Shown here one piece after another: positions 44,795 to 56,568 of a stretch of 64,000 bases of DNA (position 1 is the first letter of the stretch; every line of letters starts with the position of its first letter). The notes beneath the pieces are model-generated. The model was not told where the DNA came from, ran no database searches, and saw only the letters and a list, made by a program, of their open reading frames with translations. The DNA is from Hyposmocoma kahamanoa (Eukaryota > Arthropoda > Insecta > Lepidoptera > Cosmopterigidae), in contig NW_020654133.1 in NCBI RefSeq assembly GCF_003589595.1, positions 1,015,768 to 1,079,767 of the forward strand, read 5' to 3'. Made by a program: the position numbers and the translations under genes.

Positions 44795-45835
44795 ATTATT
44801 AATCAATCAGTCAATCAGCCTATTGCAGTCCACTGCTGGACATAAGTCTCCCCAAGTGTACGCCATAGTGCCCGATCACCCGTTTTCCGCATCCAACTGC
44901 TACCCGCGACCTTCTTCAGATCGTCGGTCCATCTTGCAGGGGGATGTCCTACGTAACGTTTGCCGAGACGTGGTCTCCACTCGAGAACCCGTCTACTCCA
45001 TCGCTCATCGGTTCTGCGACAGATGTGGCCAGCTCACTGCCACTTCAGCTTACTACATTTCTGGACGATTTCCACAACTTTAGTCTTATGCGGAAAATTC
45101 CGGACTTTGTCCCTTAACGAGATACCCAGCATAGACCTTTCCATAGCTCGCTGAGCGACGTGTAGTCTGTGAGCCACTTTGACCGTCATATTCGACGTCT
45201 TGGCTCCGTAAGTCTTGACCGGTAGGACGCATTGGTTGAAAACCATGGTCTTCAGGCACAGCGGGTGTGGTGACGAGAAGACCTGACGCAATTTCCCAAA
45301 TGCTGCCTAACCCAGCTGCACTCTTCTAGCTATTTCACGCTCGAAGTTGTCTCTGCCTAGTTGCAGGGTTTGCCCGAGGTAGACATATTCTCGGTCAACT
45401 TCGACCGTTTCGCCATTAATCGAGATCTGCTCCGGGATGACGACCTCATTGAACAATAAGACTAAGGAGTCTTGTCCAAATTCATCCGAAGATCGACCGA
45501 TAATATGGCAGCATTAAGGCTGTTCAGCATTTTCTGCAGATCCTGCAGCGAGTCTGCCATTGTAATTGTTGTAATTGTTGTCGTCGGCAAAGCGCAGGTG
45601 TGTGAGATTTTGGCCATGGACATTGATGCCCAATCCGGTCCAGTCAAGTGTCTTGAAGACGTCCTCCAGAGCGTTTGAGAACAGTTTCGGAGAGATAACA
45701 TCTCCCTGCCTCACGCCTCTGTGCAACTGGATGGGTCTTGTCTTGTTGCTTTGGACTTGGACGGACATCGCGGCCTTAGTGTACAATTCGATTTTATTAT
45801 GAAGCAATAATAACATTTTCACAGATAACAAATTA
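44795..45835 (-). mobile_element. RTE-type LINE, 3' half
   Basis: The minus-strand element ends with EWRPRLGKRYVGHPP... and a tail related to TGATTGATTAATAATAATAA at 44,780-44,815. Inside it are the C-terminal half of an RTE ORF2, including the last reverse transcriptase motifs. The 5' part (apurinic endonuclease and first half of the RT) is absent. Identification rests on the diagnostic RTE strings listed under the pseudogene. Confidence 0.8.
44820..45831 (-). pseudogene. RTE ORF2 (reverse transcriptase C-terminal half), frameshifted
   Basis: Blocks in order: RPIQLHRGVRQGDVISPKLF and SNALEDVFKTLDWTGLGI (motif B region, RQGDxISPKLF), LTHLRFADD (motif C, catalytic FADD), a frameshift in an (AACAATT)-like run, then DSLQDLQKMLNSLNAAILSV, ISINGETVEVDREYVYLGQT, LKTMVFNQCVLPVKTYGAKT, VAQRAMERSMLGISLRDKVR, then GHICRRTDERWSRRVLEWRP after a stop. 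At least two stops and two frame changes. These strings are typical of RTE-clade ORF2 in Lepidoptera (family knowledge). Confidence 0.8.
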
Positions 45836-46792
45836 GTTCTAACAAAACAGTTTATCTCTATGCTGGTCGTACTTTGCGGGTTTTGAACACATTATAGAGG
45901 ATTTATGAAATGTGTGTAGATAAAAATATATTCTTATATTCGTGTATGACTATTATAGCAATCAAAAAAAATTGTTAAGTTTTCGCGATTTTTACTCATG
46001 GGAAACAAAATTATCTTTTTGAATTTAAAACGCGTATATTTGTTACTTTAAACAACATTTACTGATCACATGGTTACGATGGACGAAGGATTTATACATC
46101 TTAAAAAAGAAATATTTATTTCCGATGATTGAAGACCGAATGTCTTCAATATGTTTGAATATAGCAAAAAAGAAACGGGATGGAAACCATTTTCATCCAT
46201 CGCCTACAGTGCCAACGACATGTCCATATCGGGTAGGCAAAGACCACAGCCTTCCATTTGCTACGATCTAAACATGTATCCTTCGCCTCATCCACATGCA
46301 TCAATGCTTTCGTACACGCCCGTTGTTTAAAGATACTCTTGAGCCCTTACACACTCCTCTTGTAAATCTGTTTCGTCAAGCTTCTTTCATTCAGTGCTTC
46401 TACATTTTCAAATAATTTAAGCATCCCTTTCCATATCTTTGTCCCTACATCTTCTTCCACGTCAAGATACAAGAAACCACAGCGCAAACAAATAATGTGT
46501 ACAACAAACACGAAACGTGTACAAATGAAAGAGCAAACAAACTCTATTGTTTGAAATAACTCGCCGGGCGTGGCGGCGTGGCGGCGGGGCGAGGTTCCGT
46601 CCCTCCGAGACACGTTTCTCTTTTAGCATTAACTTTTATTTAGGGTTGCCAACTTTTTAAAGTATTCAATAAAACAATGGATTATTTGGACGGGCTTCTG
46701 TTTATTTTTTTAATTTATGAATCCAAGAAATCTTTGATTGAAAGGAAGAACGGATGTGTGAACTGGGACCATTTTTATTTATTTTGAGTAGC
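45836..46792. other. Non-coding stretch
   Basis: GC-rich stop-containing patch at 46,555-46,610. No gene recognised. Confidence 0.35.
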
Positions 46793-47085
46793 CGAGCTCC
46801 TTGTGAAAGAGTTCGTCCAGGGAAGTACTGCCACTTTACCTATTTTTGTCGCCAAGCAGTAATATGACCATTACTGCGTTCCGGTCTTGAAGGTTAAGGG
46901 TGCTGGTGAAATTACAAGCACATAGGACTTGCCAACTTATGTCTCAGGCTGACAGACGCAGTGGCAGTGCCCCTCAGATCTTTGCGGTTTAAAGCTGTGA
47001 GTGGCACTGCAACTGTCATGGACAGGCATGTCGCTTAACACCAGACGCACGACTTGTTCGTACCATCACTTGGTATTATAAAAAG
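46793..47085 (+). repeat. Family B repeat, full-length reference copy
   Basis: The most complete copy: CCGAGCTCCTTGTGAAAGAG, GGGAAGTACTGCCACTTTAC, CGCCAAGCAGTAATATGACC, GGTTAAGGGTGCTGGTGAAA, GCAGTGGCAGTGCCCCTCAG, GTGGCACTGCAACTGTCATG, ACGACTTGTTCGTACCATCA, then TTGGTATTATAAAA. No A/B box, no ORF. Confidence 0.9.
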
Positions 47086-47241
47086 ATAGATAAGAGAAAT
47101 GATACACCGGAGTGAAATACCGTTGAAAAACAGAACGACACACATAAGGTCGGTTGCTTTTCAATTTAAAAGTAGAATGTTCGAATCCTTGTGCCGACAT
47201 TAACTTTTTCTTTTACTGCCTTTACCTTCTTCTAAACTGTA

Positions 47242-47440
47242 ACTGCCTCCGTGGCGGAAAGGTTACCATGCTGGATTGCTACACAGAGGTCCCGGGTTCA
47301 ATTCCCGGGCCGGGAGAAATATTTTTATGGCCTACATTATCTCGTGAGTTTGGGTGTAATTTGTGGTTGACTATGTGTGTGTCCATGGTACCCGCGACAC
47401 AGGGTTTCCCTAGTGCGGGGCAATGAGTGTGTGCGCGTTA
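47242..47440 (+). repeat. Family A SINE
   Basis: ACTGCCTCCGTGGCGGAAAG (A box with one change), CCCGGGTTCAATTCCCGGGC (B box), body GTAATTTGTGGTTGACTATG, CCCGCGACACAGGGTTTCCC, tail GAGTGTGTGCGCGTTATTAT. Confidence 0.9.
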
Positions 47441-47474
47441 TTATAAAACACGAACAGCAATAATAATAATGACA

Positions 47475-47565
47475 TGTATTTGTCAATGTTTAGTAGCTCC
47501 CGCTAAAGGTTCACAATCCTTGGGAAACGATTTACCCGCATTCAGCCAGAATGGCGGACTACCTA
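47475..47565 (-). repeat. Fragment of the LINE-tail-like repeat
   Basis: In reverse: GGTAGTCCGCCATTCTGGCT, GAATGCGGGTAAATCGTTTC, CCAAGGATTGTGAACCTTTA, matching the layout at 16.6 and 42.9 kb. Confidence 0.45.
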
Positions 47566-48722
47566 TAGTTTAAACACTTTCTTTATATGAAACCCGTGGT
47601 GAACAGTGTAACGTATACCCATGAAGGAGACCCTGATAACGAACTCCGTTTGCCCGCACTTTTTGTCTTTTATTTTTGTTGGTAATCCTCCAATTTGGAA
47701 GTTTGTAATCGCCGGGCCTTAACCGAAGTTTGTAAACGAAAAAAATAACTTTTTGATGATATTGTTCCTTTAAACTTTCCGACGCGTCGATTCAAGTTTT
47801 AGACAAAACTATTTTTTTATGCTCACTCCGTATTTGGAATGCCGGCCGCTGCTGTACACAGAGTCTCGATGTCGAGATAAGCACTGCATTTGGTTATTAC
47901 ACGTGGGAAGTAAAACAATTTCCTCATGTCAACGTGACCTGCAAGGGACCTTAAACGTGAATTTGTTTGAAAAACAAAACAATACGTGCCTATACGCGAT
48001 TTAGTCCGAAAAAAGTTTGGTACTATTGTAACTGCTGTAGAGGAGACCCGCGCTGACCATCTTCATTTCATACTACATTTTCCATAATGACTCTACAGCC
48101 AAAGACAATGAAATTAATTCCTGTTAACAATAAGACGTTAAAGCTGGCAATACGACAAGTCATAAACGCTTGTCGCTGCCGCATGTCATTACCGGTAATA
48201 AGCATGCCTGGCTCTGTGAACAGGGTACGGCTTTATTGCTACCGGATAGCGATTTATACATATTGATAAACGCTAGTTACTGTCATATATTATTAGCGGT
48301 AATAAGATTCACTGTTAACAAGCTCTGGCCTTGTCACTATCGAATGACGATTCATACAACACTGTATCTTAAGTGCTGGTCAACTGAATTGTTTTCTAAT
48401 TTTCGATAAAAAATATGCAATACCGTCTCGCCTTACTATTAAATTGTAATGTGCAGAATGATTTAGTGTACACGCCAAAACCTTGCACAAAGACATGTGA
48501 GCGTGGAAATTTAGGACCATCTGTTGATAAATATCGAGTTTTTAACTTGTCACATTAGAAAATAATGTCACGTGCGACCAAGGGCCATGTAAAAAGCTGT
48601 GAAACGTTTGTTGGTTTGAAAATTATACGCGATTTAGATTTCATTTCCAATCTTTTCAATTGGTGAATTTCAAAACCTGTACTAATTGGTGAAATACTAA
48701 ACAGAATTTTTTGGAAGGAGTT
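47566..48722. other. Non-coding stretch with two family G fragments
   Basis: Family G pieces at about 47,925-48,020 (AACGTGAATTTGTTTGAAAA, TATACGCGATTTAG) and 48,575-48,660 (GGTTTGAAAATTATACGCGA). No gene recognised. Confidence 0.4.
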
Positions 48723-50669
48723 TTATCCTTCTCCTATACATTTAAAAAAGTGGACACGAGGTGACGGTATGTTGTAAAAGGACAAAGTGTGTTGCGTGCA
48801 GTAATAAAAACAAAAACACCTCGAGTTCAGTTTCGCGTGTGGATACAGTGAGTGTGGTTTGTGTGAAAAAAGTGAGTGACAATGGTAACGCCACAACAAA
48901 TCGCGATGAATGTAGTAGTCATCGACAGCGCAAGAAGGTAGATAGATATGTCTGCTCTTAAAGCTGTCATTTGCCGCCGTCCAGCCAACCCGTGACAACG
49001 AGGCGTGCAACCGTTCCGAAATATCGGGAAAATAAAAAGAAGAATGAAACGACGAGAATGAAATTAGTGGTAATCATTTAGGGAATAAACATGAAAACCT
49101 TAAAATCTACATAAATAAAAATATCGTGCTATTTTCCTCGAAATTTGTATTTCTTAAAATTTTTCTTTTTTCTTTTTCTTTTAATTCTTTTCAAATGGCA
49201 TTGAGATCAATGTACAAACGCCAGCACATCAAGCTACACATTGACGTATCTTGTTCCGTTGCAATGGAGGCGATTTTCGAACAAAAATGTGTAGTCTGAT
49301 GTGCAGTTGTCCGTACAACAACACAAATGATATTATTAGTCGCCTTTACATAAATCAACAATGATTAAATGAAATACATGATTGTTAAATGCTCTTTCAA
49401 ATGATTACGACGGTGTAGTAAGTAATCGGTAACAGACCTCAATAAATTGGTTTCTCGTTTCGACATCTTTTTATTGAAACACATACTTTAAAAATGAATA
49501 GGTATAAAAATAAACATGCAATTTCATACGAAGCTAACTATTTGTAATTTGTATTTGAAAATAAGTAAATATAATTTTATAAATGTATTTTCATTAAATA
49601 GACATCTCAAGATTGTTTACGTTTAGTTAAGTACCTAAACAAATGGACTATAGCAACGACATCTTGAAAAGTAGATTGATTTTTTTATAAAATACTTCGC
49701 ACCCCGCTGACTTTGCGACCCCACTCTTACGTCATTGCAATTTCCTTAACGCGTTCCCCGCGGGGCACAGTCGACGACGAATGCAATCTGTGGCAATTAA
49801 TGTACACGAGAGACGCCTATACAGCATTGTATAATATTCATGTTACTGCTGAACATGGTTCTTCAGTCAGAGCCGGCATGGTTCACTTCGCAGGTCCATA
49901 TACTATATACCCCGCTGTCGGACACGGAACTTCAGCAGACTAATGTTACGATTATGAAGTTTAACATATTGATACTTCGGGGAAGAACGGGCGTAAAAGC
50001 CAATTGTAACGAAACACGAGTTATTGATGATCATTAATGTTGCTGGGTGAAATGTTTGTGCTCTTTCGATCTGTCTACGCACAAAGTTAAAGAGACATTA
50101 AATGAAAGGTTTAGGATTTCCACTCTTGTTGTCGACCTTCAAGCCCTTTCCACTCCGTGGTATCGGTATATATAAAGGCATTTATGCAACGAGATTTCAC
50201 AATGGAATTGCTATAAAGTATGCCGATAGGCAATGATAACTTTAATTCCGCGAGAACAGCTTTTATTGTCATTTTGAACATAAATTCCGGAGTCATTGGA
50301 TGCGAAATCGGATGCGGGCACGCGCCGACCGCAGGCCGCGGACCGCAGCGAGGAGAGGTGAATTGTGACTACATGAATTTTTTAAGGGACTCTTTCTAAA
50401 TAAGGGGATGTTTGCGGAAGCGCACGCCGATGATTTCTATGCTATAATGAGAAGACGCCGCGCCCCCATGTTAGCCCGCCCCTGAGGGGGTACCAACGGA
50501 CTTCTGAGTGTGTTCATAGAGCGGTCAGACTTTCCAATGTTACAGCTGAGTGCAGCTCCACACCAGGACATCATTTTCATTTTGACTGCGCCATTGCCAG
50601 GGAATACCGCGTCTGTCATTTCAACTCAAAATTAATTTTAAGCTATTGGACAATATAAACTGAAACTAA
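48723..50669. other. Non-coding stretch
   Basis: Several open frames shorter than 100 codons on both strands, none with a recognisable motif. GC-rich patch at 50,290-50,370. Confidence 0.3.
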
Positions 50670-50868
50670 AAACAATCAGTTACCGGAAAGTGATTCATCC
50701 CCTAATTTGCCACCCTCACAGGTGGAATATTTTCTAAATTTAAATGTGACCAACGCTGAGGCACTCTTTCCAACAAAAAAGAATCATCAAAATCGGCTAA
50801 CAATTGTCGGAGTAATCACGTAATATACACACTAGATAAAAATGATCCTCCTTTTATGTAGTCGGATA
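50670..50868 (-). repeat. Family C repeat, decayed short form
   Basis: Reverse: CAGTTACCGGAAAGTGATTC, ATCCCCTAATTTGCCACCCT, AAGAATCATCAAAATCGGCT, then a shortened left end GATCCTCC...GTCGGATA. Confidence 0.75.
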
Positions 50869-51081
50869 GTAAAAATAATAATGTGTAACAAATGTAGAAT
50901 AAAGGCAACAATGTATCAATAATAATATTAGTAAAGTGGAGGAATAATTTCACAAAAACGTGATGAATATGAAGGAAGTAAAGGCGTGGTGTTCATTAAA
51001 AAGAAATATTACGTGCGCATTGTTCACGCCTCCGCCGCGCCGCGCCGCGGTTCGCGCGCGCGTTCCTTTAAATAGAACGCA

Positions 51082-53126
51082 ATGACTTATCAGTCGATAA
51101 GTCTCAAAGAAATTAAAATACCAATTAAAATAGTAAAAAATAAAATAAATTCAAAAAACACGTACCTTACACCAGGAATAAAACGGTCTTGCCGTAACAA
51201 AAGATTTCTTAAACTTCTAGTATCCCAAACAAATAATAAAATCCTGCAAACATATTATAGAAAATATTGTAAGGTACTCAAGAAAGCTGTAAAAATTTCC
51301 AAAAAAATTATCAATACAAACAGATATCGAAAGTCTGAAAATAAAATCCGAACTATGTGGCAAATTATACAAGATGAAACCAATAAAAAACCCCATAGTA
51401 CACATCAGAATATAACACTACAGTCGAATAACGATACTATTGACGACCCAGAAGAGGTAGCGGTTTATTTTAATAATTTCTTTGCATCAATAGGTAAGGC
51501 AATACCAAATCAAGTACAGTCTCCTCTTTATACTGATAACTTAATTGAAAATACCTTTTTCCTAAAGCCAGTGGATTTACAAGAAACATATAACATTATC
51601 AAAAATTTAAAAAACAAAAAAGGTTTTGGAATTGATGAGATCCCGTCCTCGCTAATAAAAACATGTGTGTCTGAGCTAACCATCCCATTTACAATACTCA
51701 TAAACCAATCATTTAAGGAGGGAACTTTCCCAAACGCGTTAAAAACATCCTTGATTAAACCCGTTTACAAAAAAGGAAATAAATGTGATCCAAGTAACTA
51801 TCGTCCCATAGCTCTGCTTCCTTCATCATCAAAAATAATAGAAACTGCAATGGTAAAACGTCTAAACTCCTTTTACGAAAAATATAATATTTTCAACGAT
51901 TGCCAAAACGGCTTTAGGAAAAATAGATCAACCATACTTGCAATTTACAAATATTTCCAAATAATCCTAAACTCAATAAATTCAAAAAAATATGCAATTG
52001 GGCTGTTACTAGACATGAGTAAGGCTTACGATAGGGTAAACCATAATGTTCTGTTACACAATCTGTATATAAGTGGAATTCGTGGAGTGCCACATCAATG
52101 GTTTAGGTCATATTTAGAAAATCGCCCTCAAATTGTAGAAATCCAAAACACAAACCTTAACACAGGAGAAATTAAAACATACAGATCTTTTGAAATACTA
52201 GTGAATAGTTCCATCCCACAGGGCAGTGTTTTGGGATGTACACTCTTTTTAATCTACATAAATTCACTTCCAAATGTACTTAATAATCAATGTACAATCT
52301 TTGCTGATGATGTCTCAATTTTATTATCATGCCAAGACGAAAATGAGTTGAACTCTAAATTGGACCCTGTACTAAATAAGATCACAAATTGGCTCGACAT
52401 ACACAACTTGGAAATTAATATTGAAAAGACAAAACTAATACAGTTCAAGCCCTATCAAAAAACCCCGTTAAATATTAATTATAAGTATAAAAACCAATCT
52501 CTACAAACAGTAACATCCACAACGCTGTTAGGTGTGGAAGTTGACACGAACCTTAGCTGGAAACCGCATGTTGAAAGTTAGCAGCTAAACTTTCTTCTGC
52601 GACTTACGCACTGGGTCATTTAAAGAGGGTCACACACTTTAAAACAGCCCTGGCAGCATACCACGCGTACTGTCATGCCAGATTGAGCTACGGCATCATA
52701 TTATGGGGAAATAGTACCGAAATCGACAAAATCTTTGTACTTCAAAAAAGATGTATACGCATCTTATTCAACCTTCAGCAAACAGACTCATGTAAGCCTA
52801 TATTCATAGAAAACGGCATTCTTACTCTGACCTCAATATATATATTAGAATCATGTAAATTTGTTAGAAAGCACTCACATTTGTATTCCCCGATAAAGAC
52901 AGTAAAACGAAATAATAGAACCCAAAATAAAATTAAAGTACCTTTTTCTAAATTAAAAACATGTACGGCTGCTCCACATTCCATGGTTATCAAAATATAC
53001 AACGAAACACCGAATCATCTTAAAATTATACGGAATTATACAACATTTGTAAAATATCTAAAACAATTCCTTATAGAGAAAAGTTATTACAGTATTACTG
53101 AGTTCTTCAATGACATAAATAAATAA
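51082..53126 (+). pseudogene. LINE ORF2 reverse transcriptase, one frameshift
   Basis: Frame one (51,082-52,581, 499 residues): linker with FNNFFASIGKA (about 130-140), LKPVDLQE (161-168), GIDEIPSSLIK (183-193), NYRPIALLPSSSKIIE (239-254), motif A LLLDMSKAYD (308-317), motif B SSIPQGSVLG (376-385), motif C FADD (407-410), LLGVEVDTNLSWKPH. A one-base loss at about 52,577 in a T/A run ends the frame. In the next frame the protein continues LAAKLSSATYALGHLKR, ARLSYGIILWGNSTEIDKIF and RCIRILFNLQQTDSC, to EKSYYSITEFFNDINK-stop at 53,124. All catalytic residues are intact. The first ATG is inside the linker and is not the native start. Confidence 0.85.
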
Positions 53127-53523
53127 AATACCTAAATTTTAGAATATTTTTAACGTTTCGGTTAATATATTGTAATGAATTTAGACATTCAAATGCAAAT
53201 AAAGAATGGAATTTCGACAAAAAAAAAATTGGACATGAAATAATAAAATTAACATTTAGAAGTTGACTTTAGCCTTTATATTTTTATTATCCAAATTATT
53301 ATTCATTGACGACAACATTGTTCGATAAAATTGTTATGTGAATTAGAATTAATATAGTTAACAATAGTATAATGAAAAATTTTATGAATGTAATGACAAA
53401 ACGCTAATTATTAATATGTATATAAAATGTATATCATAAGTACTTTGCAACGCCCTTACAGGGTATCGCATGTAGTTCCTAACATAGTTCTAAGATACTA
53501 TAATAACACTACATGTAAAATGC

Positions 53524-53526
53524 AAA

Positions 53527-53557
<31 letters not shown>

Positions 53558-53558
53558 A
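53524..53558 (+). repeat. (TAAA)n 3' tail of the LINE
   Basis: About eight AAAT units; forms the 3' end of the element at 51.1-53.6 kb. Confidence 0.85.
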
Positions 53559-53630
53559 GAAACCCATAATTTGTTCCGACCAACTCAAGCCGGCTGCGAG
53601 TAAATAAGTGTGTTCACTCCTTCAGACAGC

Positions 53631-53660
53631 GCTGACGCTGGCGCTGGCGCTGGCGCTGCG
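53631..53660. repeat. GCGCTG tandem repeat
   Basis: About four 6-bp units (GACGCTGGCGCTGGCGCTGG), GC-rich in an AT-rich background. Confidence 0.8.
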
Positions 53661-53899
53661 AACAAACTTTGGATAGACTTTTTCATCATCAATCACGAAC
53701 CTTTTTGTCGACAGGGAAATGTTCAGGAATTGTTAAAGAGCTAATTTTTCCTTCTGACAACACAAACGTCGACGTCAAAAGCGACGCTATTTGTGGGCTC
53801 GAAAGCAGTTGCTAGTTAGCCAAGTCTGTACACCAAATTATCAAAGAACGTTTGAATTTTATTCAATATTTATTATTATGAGCATAATAATGTATAATT

Positions 53900-53924
53900 A
53901 TGTATGTATGTATGTATGTATGTA
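53900..53924. repeat. (TATG)n microsatellite
   Basis: Six TATG units. Confidence 0.9.
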
Positions 53925-54000
53925 CATGCAGCACTAATACCCATTGCAACGCACTGTACAAACATCAAGTGCATGTGTACTGAACGTAACAAATATGCTC

Positions 54001-54234
54001 AACAATCAATACCAGCATCAGAAATCCTATCGTTAATACCACATCCAATATTTTATTTCCACTGCTATCCAAATATAATAAAATAAATAATTTTAAGCCC
54101 GTACGTATATCGCACGCGGTCGGTATGTACGGGTTTAAAATTATTTTTTTCTTTTATTATATTTCTATAGCAGCGGAAATAAAATATTGGATGTGGTATA
54201 AACGATAGGATTTCCGACGCTGGTAATGATTGTT
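54001..54234. mobile_element. 234-bp foldback element (long palindrome)
   Basis: The left arm (54,001-54,103 or so) starts AACAATCAATACCAGCATCA, and the reverse complement of the right end (54,234 inward) starts AACAATCATTACCAGCGTCG. Similarity continues through AAATCCTATCGTT, TACCACATCCAATATTTTAT, AATATAATAAAA and CCCGTAC to a centre of about 15 bases. The whole unit can fold into one stem of about 105 bp. It encodes nothing. Probably a MITE or foldback transposon; the superfamily and target duplication are not evident. Confidence 0.85.
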
Positions 54235-54287
54235 CATTACCATGGCAGAGGTCTTGTAATGCAAAATGGTATTCACAAATTAATTTT

Positions 54288-54575
54288 TTTTTATGATACC
54301 AAGTGATGAGACAAGTCGTGCACCTGTTGTTAAGCGACACACCTATCCATAACAGTTGCAGTGCCGCACAGAGCTTTAAATCGCAAAGACCTTAGGGTCA
54401 CTGCCACTGCACCCGTCAGCGACTTAAGTTAAGAAGTCCCATGTGTCTGTAATTTCACCAGCACCCTTATTATTTTTCCAAACCGGATCGCAGTAATCCT
54501 GACATTACTGCTTGGCGGCTAAAATAGGTAAGGTGGCAGTACTTCCCTGGACGAACTCTTTCTACTGCTGCTTGG
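54288..54575 (-). repeat. Family B repeat, full-length
   Basis: Reverse copy: TTTATGATACCAAGTGATGA, ACAAGTCGTGCACCTGTTGT, CCATAACAGTTGCAGTGCCG, ACCAGCACCCTTATTATTTT, TGCTTGGCGGCTAAAATAGG, GGACGAACTCTTTCTACTGC. Confidence 0.9.
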
Positions 54576-55480
54576 TAATGTGCGGCGATGTGCGGATGTA
54601 CGGGTACTTGTGCAATTAAAAGGATTTGTGGGTCATCGACACATGTTTCTGTATACTCGAAAGCGATTGAAGGACAATTGCAGAAGACGGGCAGTAGCAT
54701 CTGCCTGTGTCAGCTTTATTTCATGTTTATGCAAGTCGACGACTTGTTAAAAAAAATACAAATAACATTTAAAGTCCATAGTTGTGTACCGGTGCAAGTC
54801 GTCAAATTATATATTGCCCTATAGTTGCGTGCGAGCCGGGCTGCGCGCCGTCGAACGCTGGGAACCGATAACATATTTGCATACAATATTTCCGAGTGCA
54901 AATTATTCGCTACGAATTCGAACGGGGTCGAATTCCTGTCTCTCTGTCCCAGTTCTATATTAGTAAGCGTAAGTGCTGCAGATGAGCATGGTTCTTCTCG
55001 AAGAAAAGTGTTTTTGGACTATTGTATAGAAAGCAGGATTGGGCGTTCGAACAGTACTCGAGGCCCATTTCATCTCATCATCTTTATGCCAAGGTCGCAT
55101 TTCACGACACCAAAGAATGGTAAAAATTACTTTACAGTTTTATTTAAAAGTTGAATTTGAATATTCAAATGACCGGAACGTCGCGCAGTTTTATTTTTGA
55201 AGACTAAACAAATTCCGTGATCATTAATAAAAGATTATGATAAAATTGCAATAAATTATTGTAAATGGACCCTCGAACCCTTTCTACATTTTAATATAAA
55301 ATACGCAAGGGACAAGTGCTATATACGTGAGACACTGTATTTGATCAGGTTGGTTATTTAGTATATTCGTTCGTCTTTTCCAGGACACTAAATTGTACAT
55401 ACAATAAGAGAAGTGCACTAACTAATAATGCAAAAAGGATTCGAGTGCAAAGAGAACGATCTCTTAGCAGCTTAAATCAG
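54576..55480. other. Non-coding stretch
   Basis: Open frame 54,825-55,154 plus (109 codons) has no recognisable motif. Nothing else seen. Confidence 0.3.
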
Positions 55481-55542
55481 CTTAAATGCAAACGTTTTTA
55501 CGACTTGCTTTTTTCCAACTTGTAAAAACGTTTGCATTTAAG
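55481..55542. repeat. Perfect 21-bp inverted repeat
   Basis: CTTAAATGCAAACGTTTTTA+C at 55,481-55,501 is exactly complementary to 55,522-55,542, with a 20-base loop. Confidence 0.85.
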
Positions 55543-55550
55543 GTAGAATT

Positions 55551-55690
55551 CTATCTCTAAAACAAATTGTAGGAGTTTTTTTTTCTTTTAAGTTTAACTG
55601 TCCTGGCAAATTGGCTTTTAAATCTTCGACTGTGGCTTTTTTACTCGTTCCCTTTCTTTTTCTCATGATTCTTTCGTAAAGTTCGTCGTC
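55551..55690 (-). CDS. Unrecognised coding-like fragment
   Basis: The minus strand reads DDEDDELYERIMRKRKGTSK then KATVEDLKANLPGQLNLKEK and KTPTICF. The charged, lysine/glutamate-rich composition and open frame look protein-like. The upstream part of the same frame is the repeat at 55.69-55.99 kb, so the fragment may be an old coding exon or transposon tail cut by that repeat. No function proposed. Confidence 0.25.
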
Positions 55691-55691
55691 T

Positions 55692-55995
55692 TCATCATCA
55701 ACACATTTGTATGTCCCACTGCTGGACGCGGATTTCTTTTTTATTAAAATTAAGTGCGCATCTCCTTTCAGGCGAGGTTTTAAACCACAGTCCGCCGCCT
55801 TCCCAATGCGGGTTGAGATATTCACACGTTTTCCGAGGATCGTGAACCTTTTTCACTTGTAGGTTGTACGTTTTCTTTCACCGAAAAGCTCACGGTACAT
55901 TTCAAATTGAAATTGACACATAAATTCGTAGAGATGCAGAGGCGCGAGCCGGGATGCGAACTCCCGCCTCTGCTTGAGAGGCTGTAAATCAAATC
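55692..55995 (+). repeat. Dispersed LINE-tail-like repeat
   Basis: TCATCATCAACACATTTGTA, GTCCCACTGCTGGACGCGGA, CACAGTCCGCCGCCTTCCCA, ATGCGGGTTGAGATATTCAC, CGAGCCGGGATGCGAACTCC. Same layout as 42.8 kb; its right part carries a tRNA-like B-box remnant in reverse. Confidence 0.55.
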
Positions 55996-56568
55996 ATTAG
56001 GTTACAACAACTTTTTTCTTTCAACTTTTTCAAAACTTTTTTCTAAACACCCGTTTAGAAAAGTCTTTGATGTTCAAGATAATAAATTAATCATCCTCGA
56101 GACGCCTCGAAAACTTAAAGCTCACAGAGTATTACAATGTGGACGGAATGCTGGCATATTTCATAAATCAAAGAAAACTGTGTTTTTGAGACAGCATAGG
56201 ACAGTATACCGTTTGTACAACTCTGATTTCGGTGGTATACGACGACGACGTTGAAAAATTGCAACGGTTGCCCGAGGCTTACATGTCGACTGGAGACATC
56301 GAGTCTTCAACAACACTAGCAAAAGCCTCCGTGATTAGTGGCAATGGAACGGCAAAGGGCAAAGGGAATCTGCGATGCAGCCTCCATTACCGCTTGCGCG
56401 CAAGCCGGCTGCCGGTTTCCGATCTACGGTGGAGCTCGCACGTCATAAATTACATTAAGGGTAAGCTGTCTCTTCTAGCGGGTTAACTTAAACATTTCGG
56501 ACGGCGGTTGCATCACGTTAAGCGTCGATGAAAGATATTTTGCTAGCCTGTAATAGCTCACGCATATA
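55996..56568. other. Non-coding stretch to the transposon boundary
   Basis: Open frame 56,232-56,486 plus has no recognised motif. The stretch ends with TATA (56,565-56,568), of which TA is the likely target duplication. Confidence 0.35.

Larger units (their letters stand above)
51075..53560 (+). mobile_element. Young 5'-truncated non-LTR retrotransposon
   Basis: The element begins near 51,075, just after GC-rich unrelated DNA. It carries the linker, reverse transcriptase and C-terminal region of ORF2, a roughly 400-bp 3' UTR, and ends in a (TAAA)n tail at 53,524-53,558. The 5' part (ORF1, endonuclease) is missing. The coding part has only one disabling change. No clear target duplication was found. 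Confidence 0.8.

Noticed and set aside
48723..49010. 95-codon open frame on the minus strand (with an overlapping plus-strand frame)
   Set aside because: No recognisable domain, no splice context, and both strands are open by chance.
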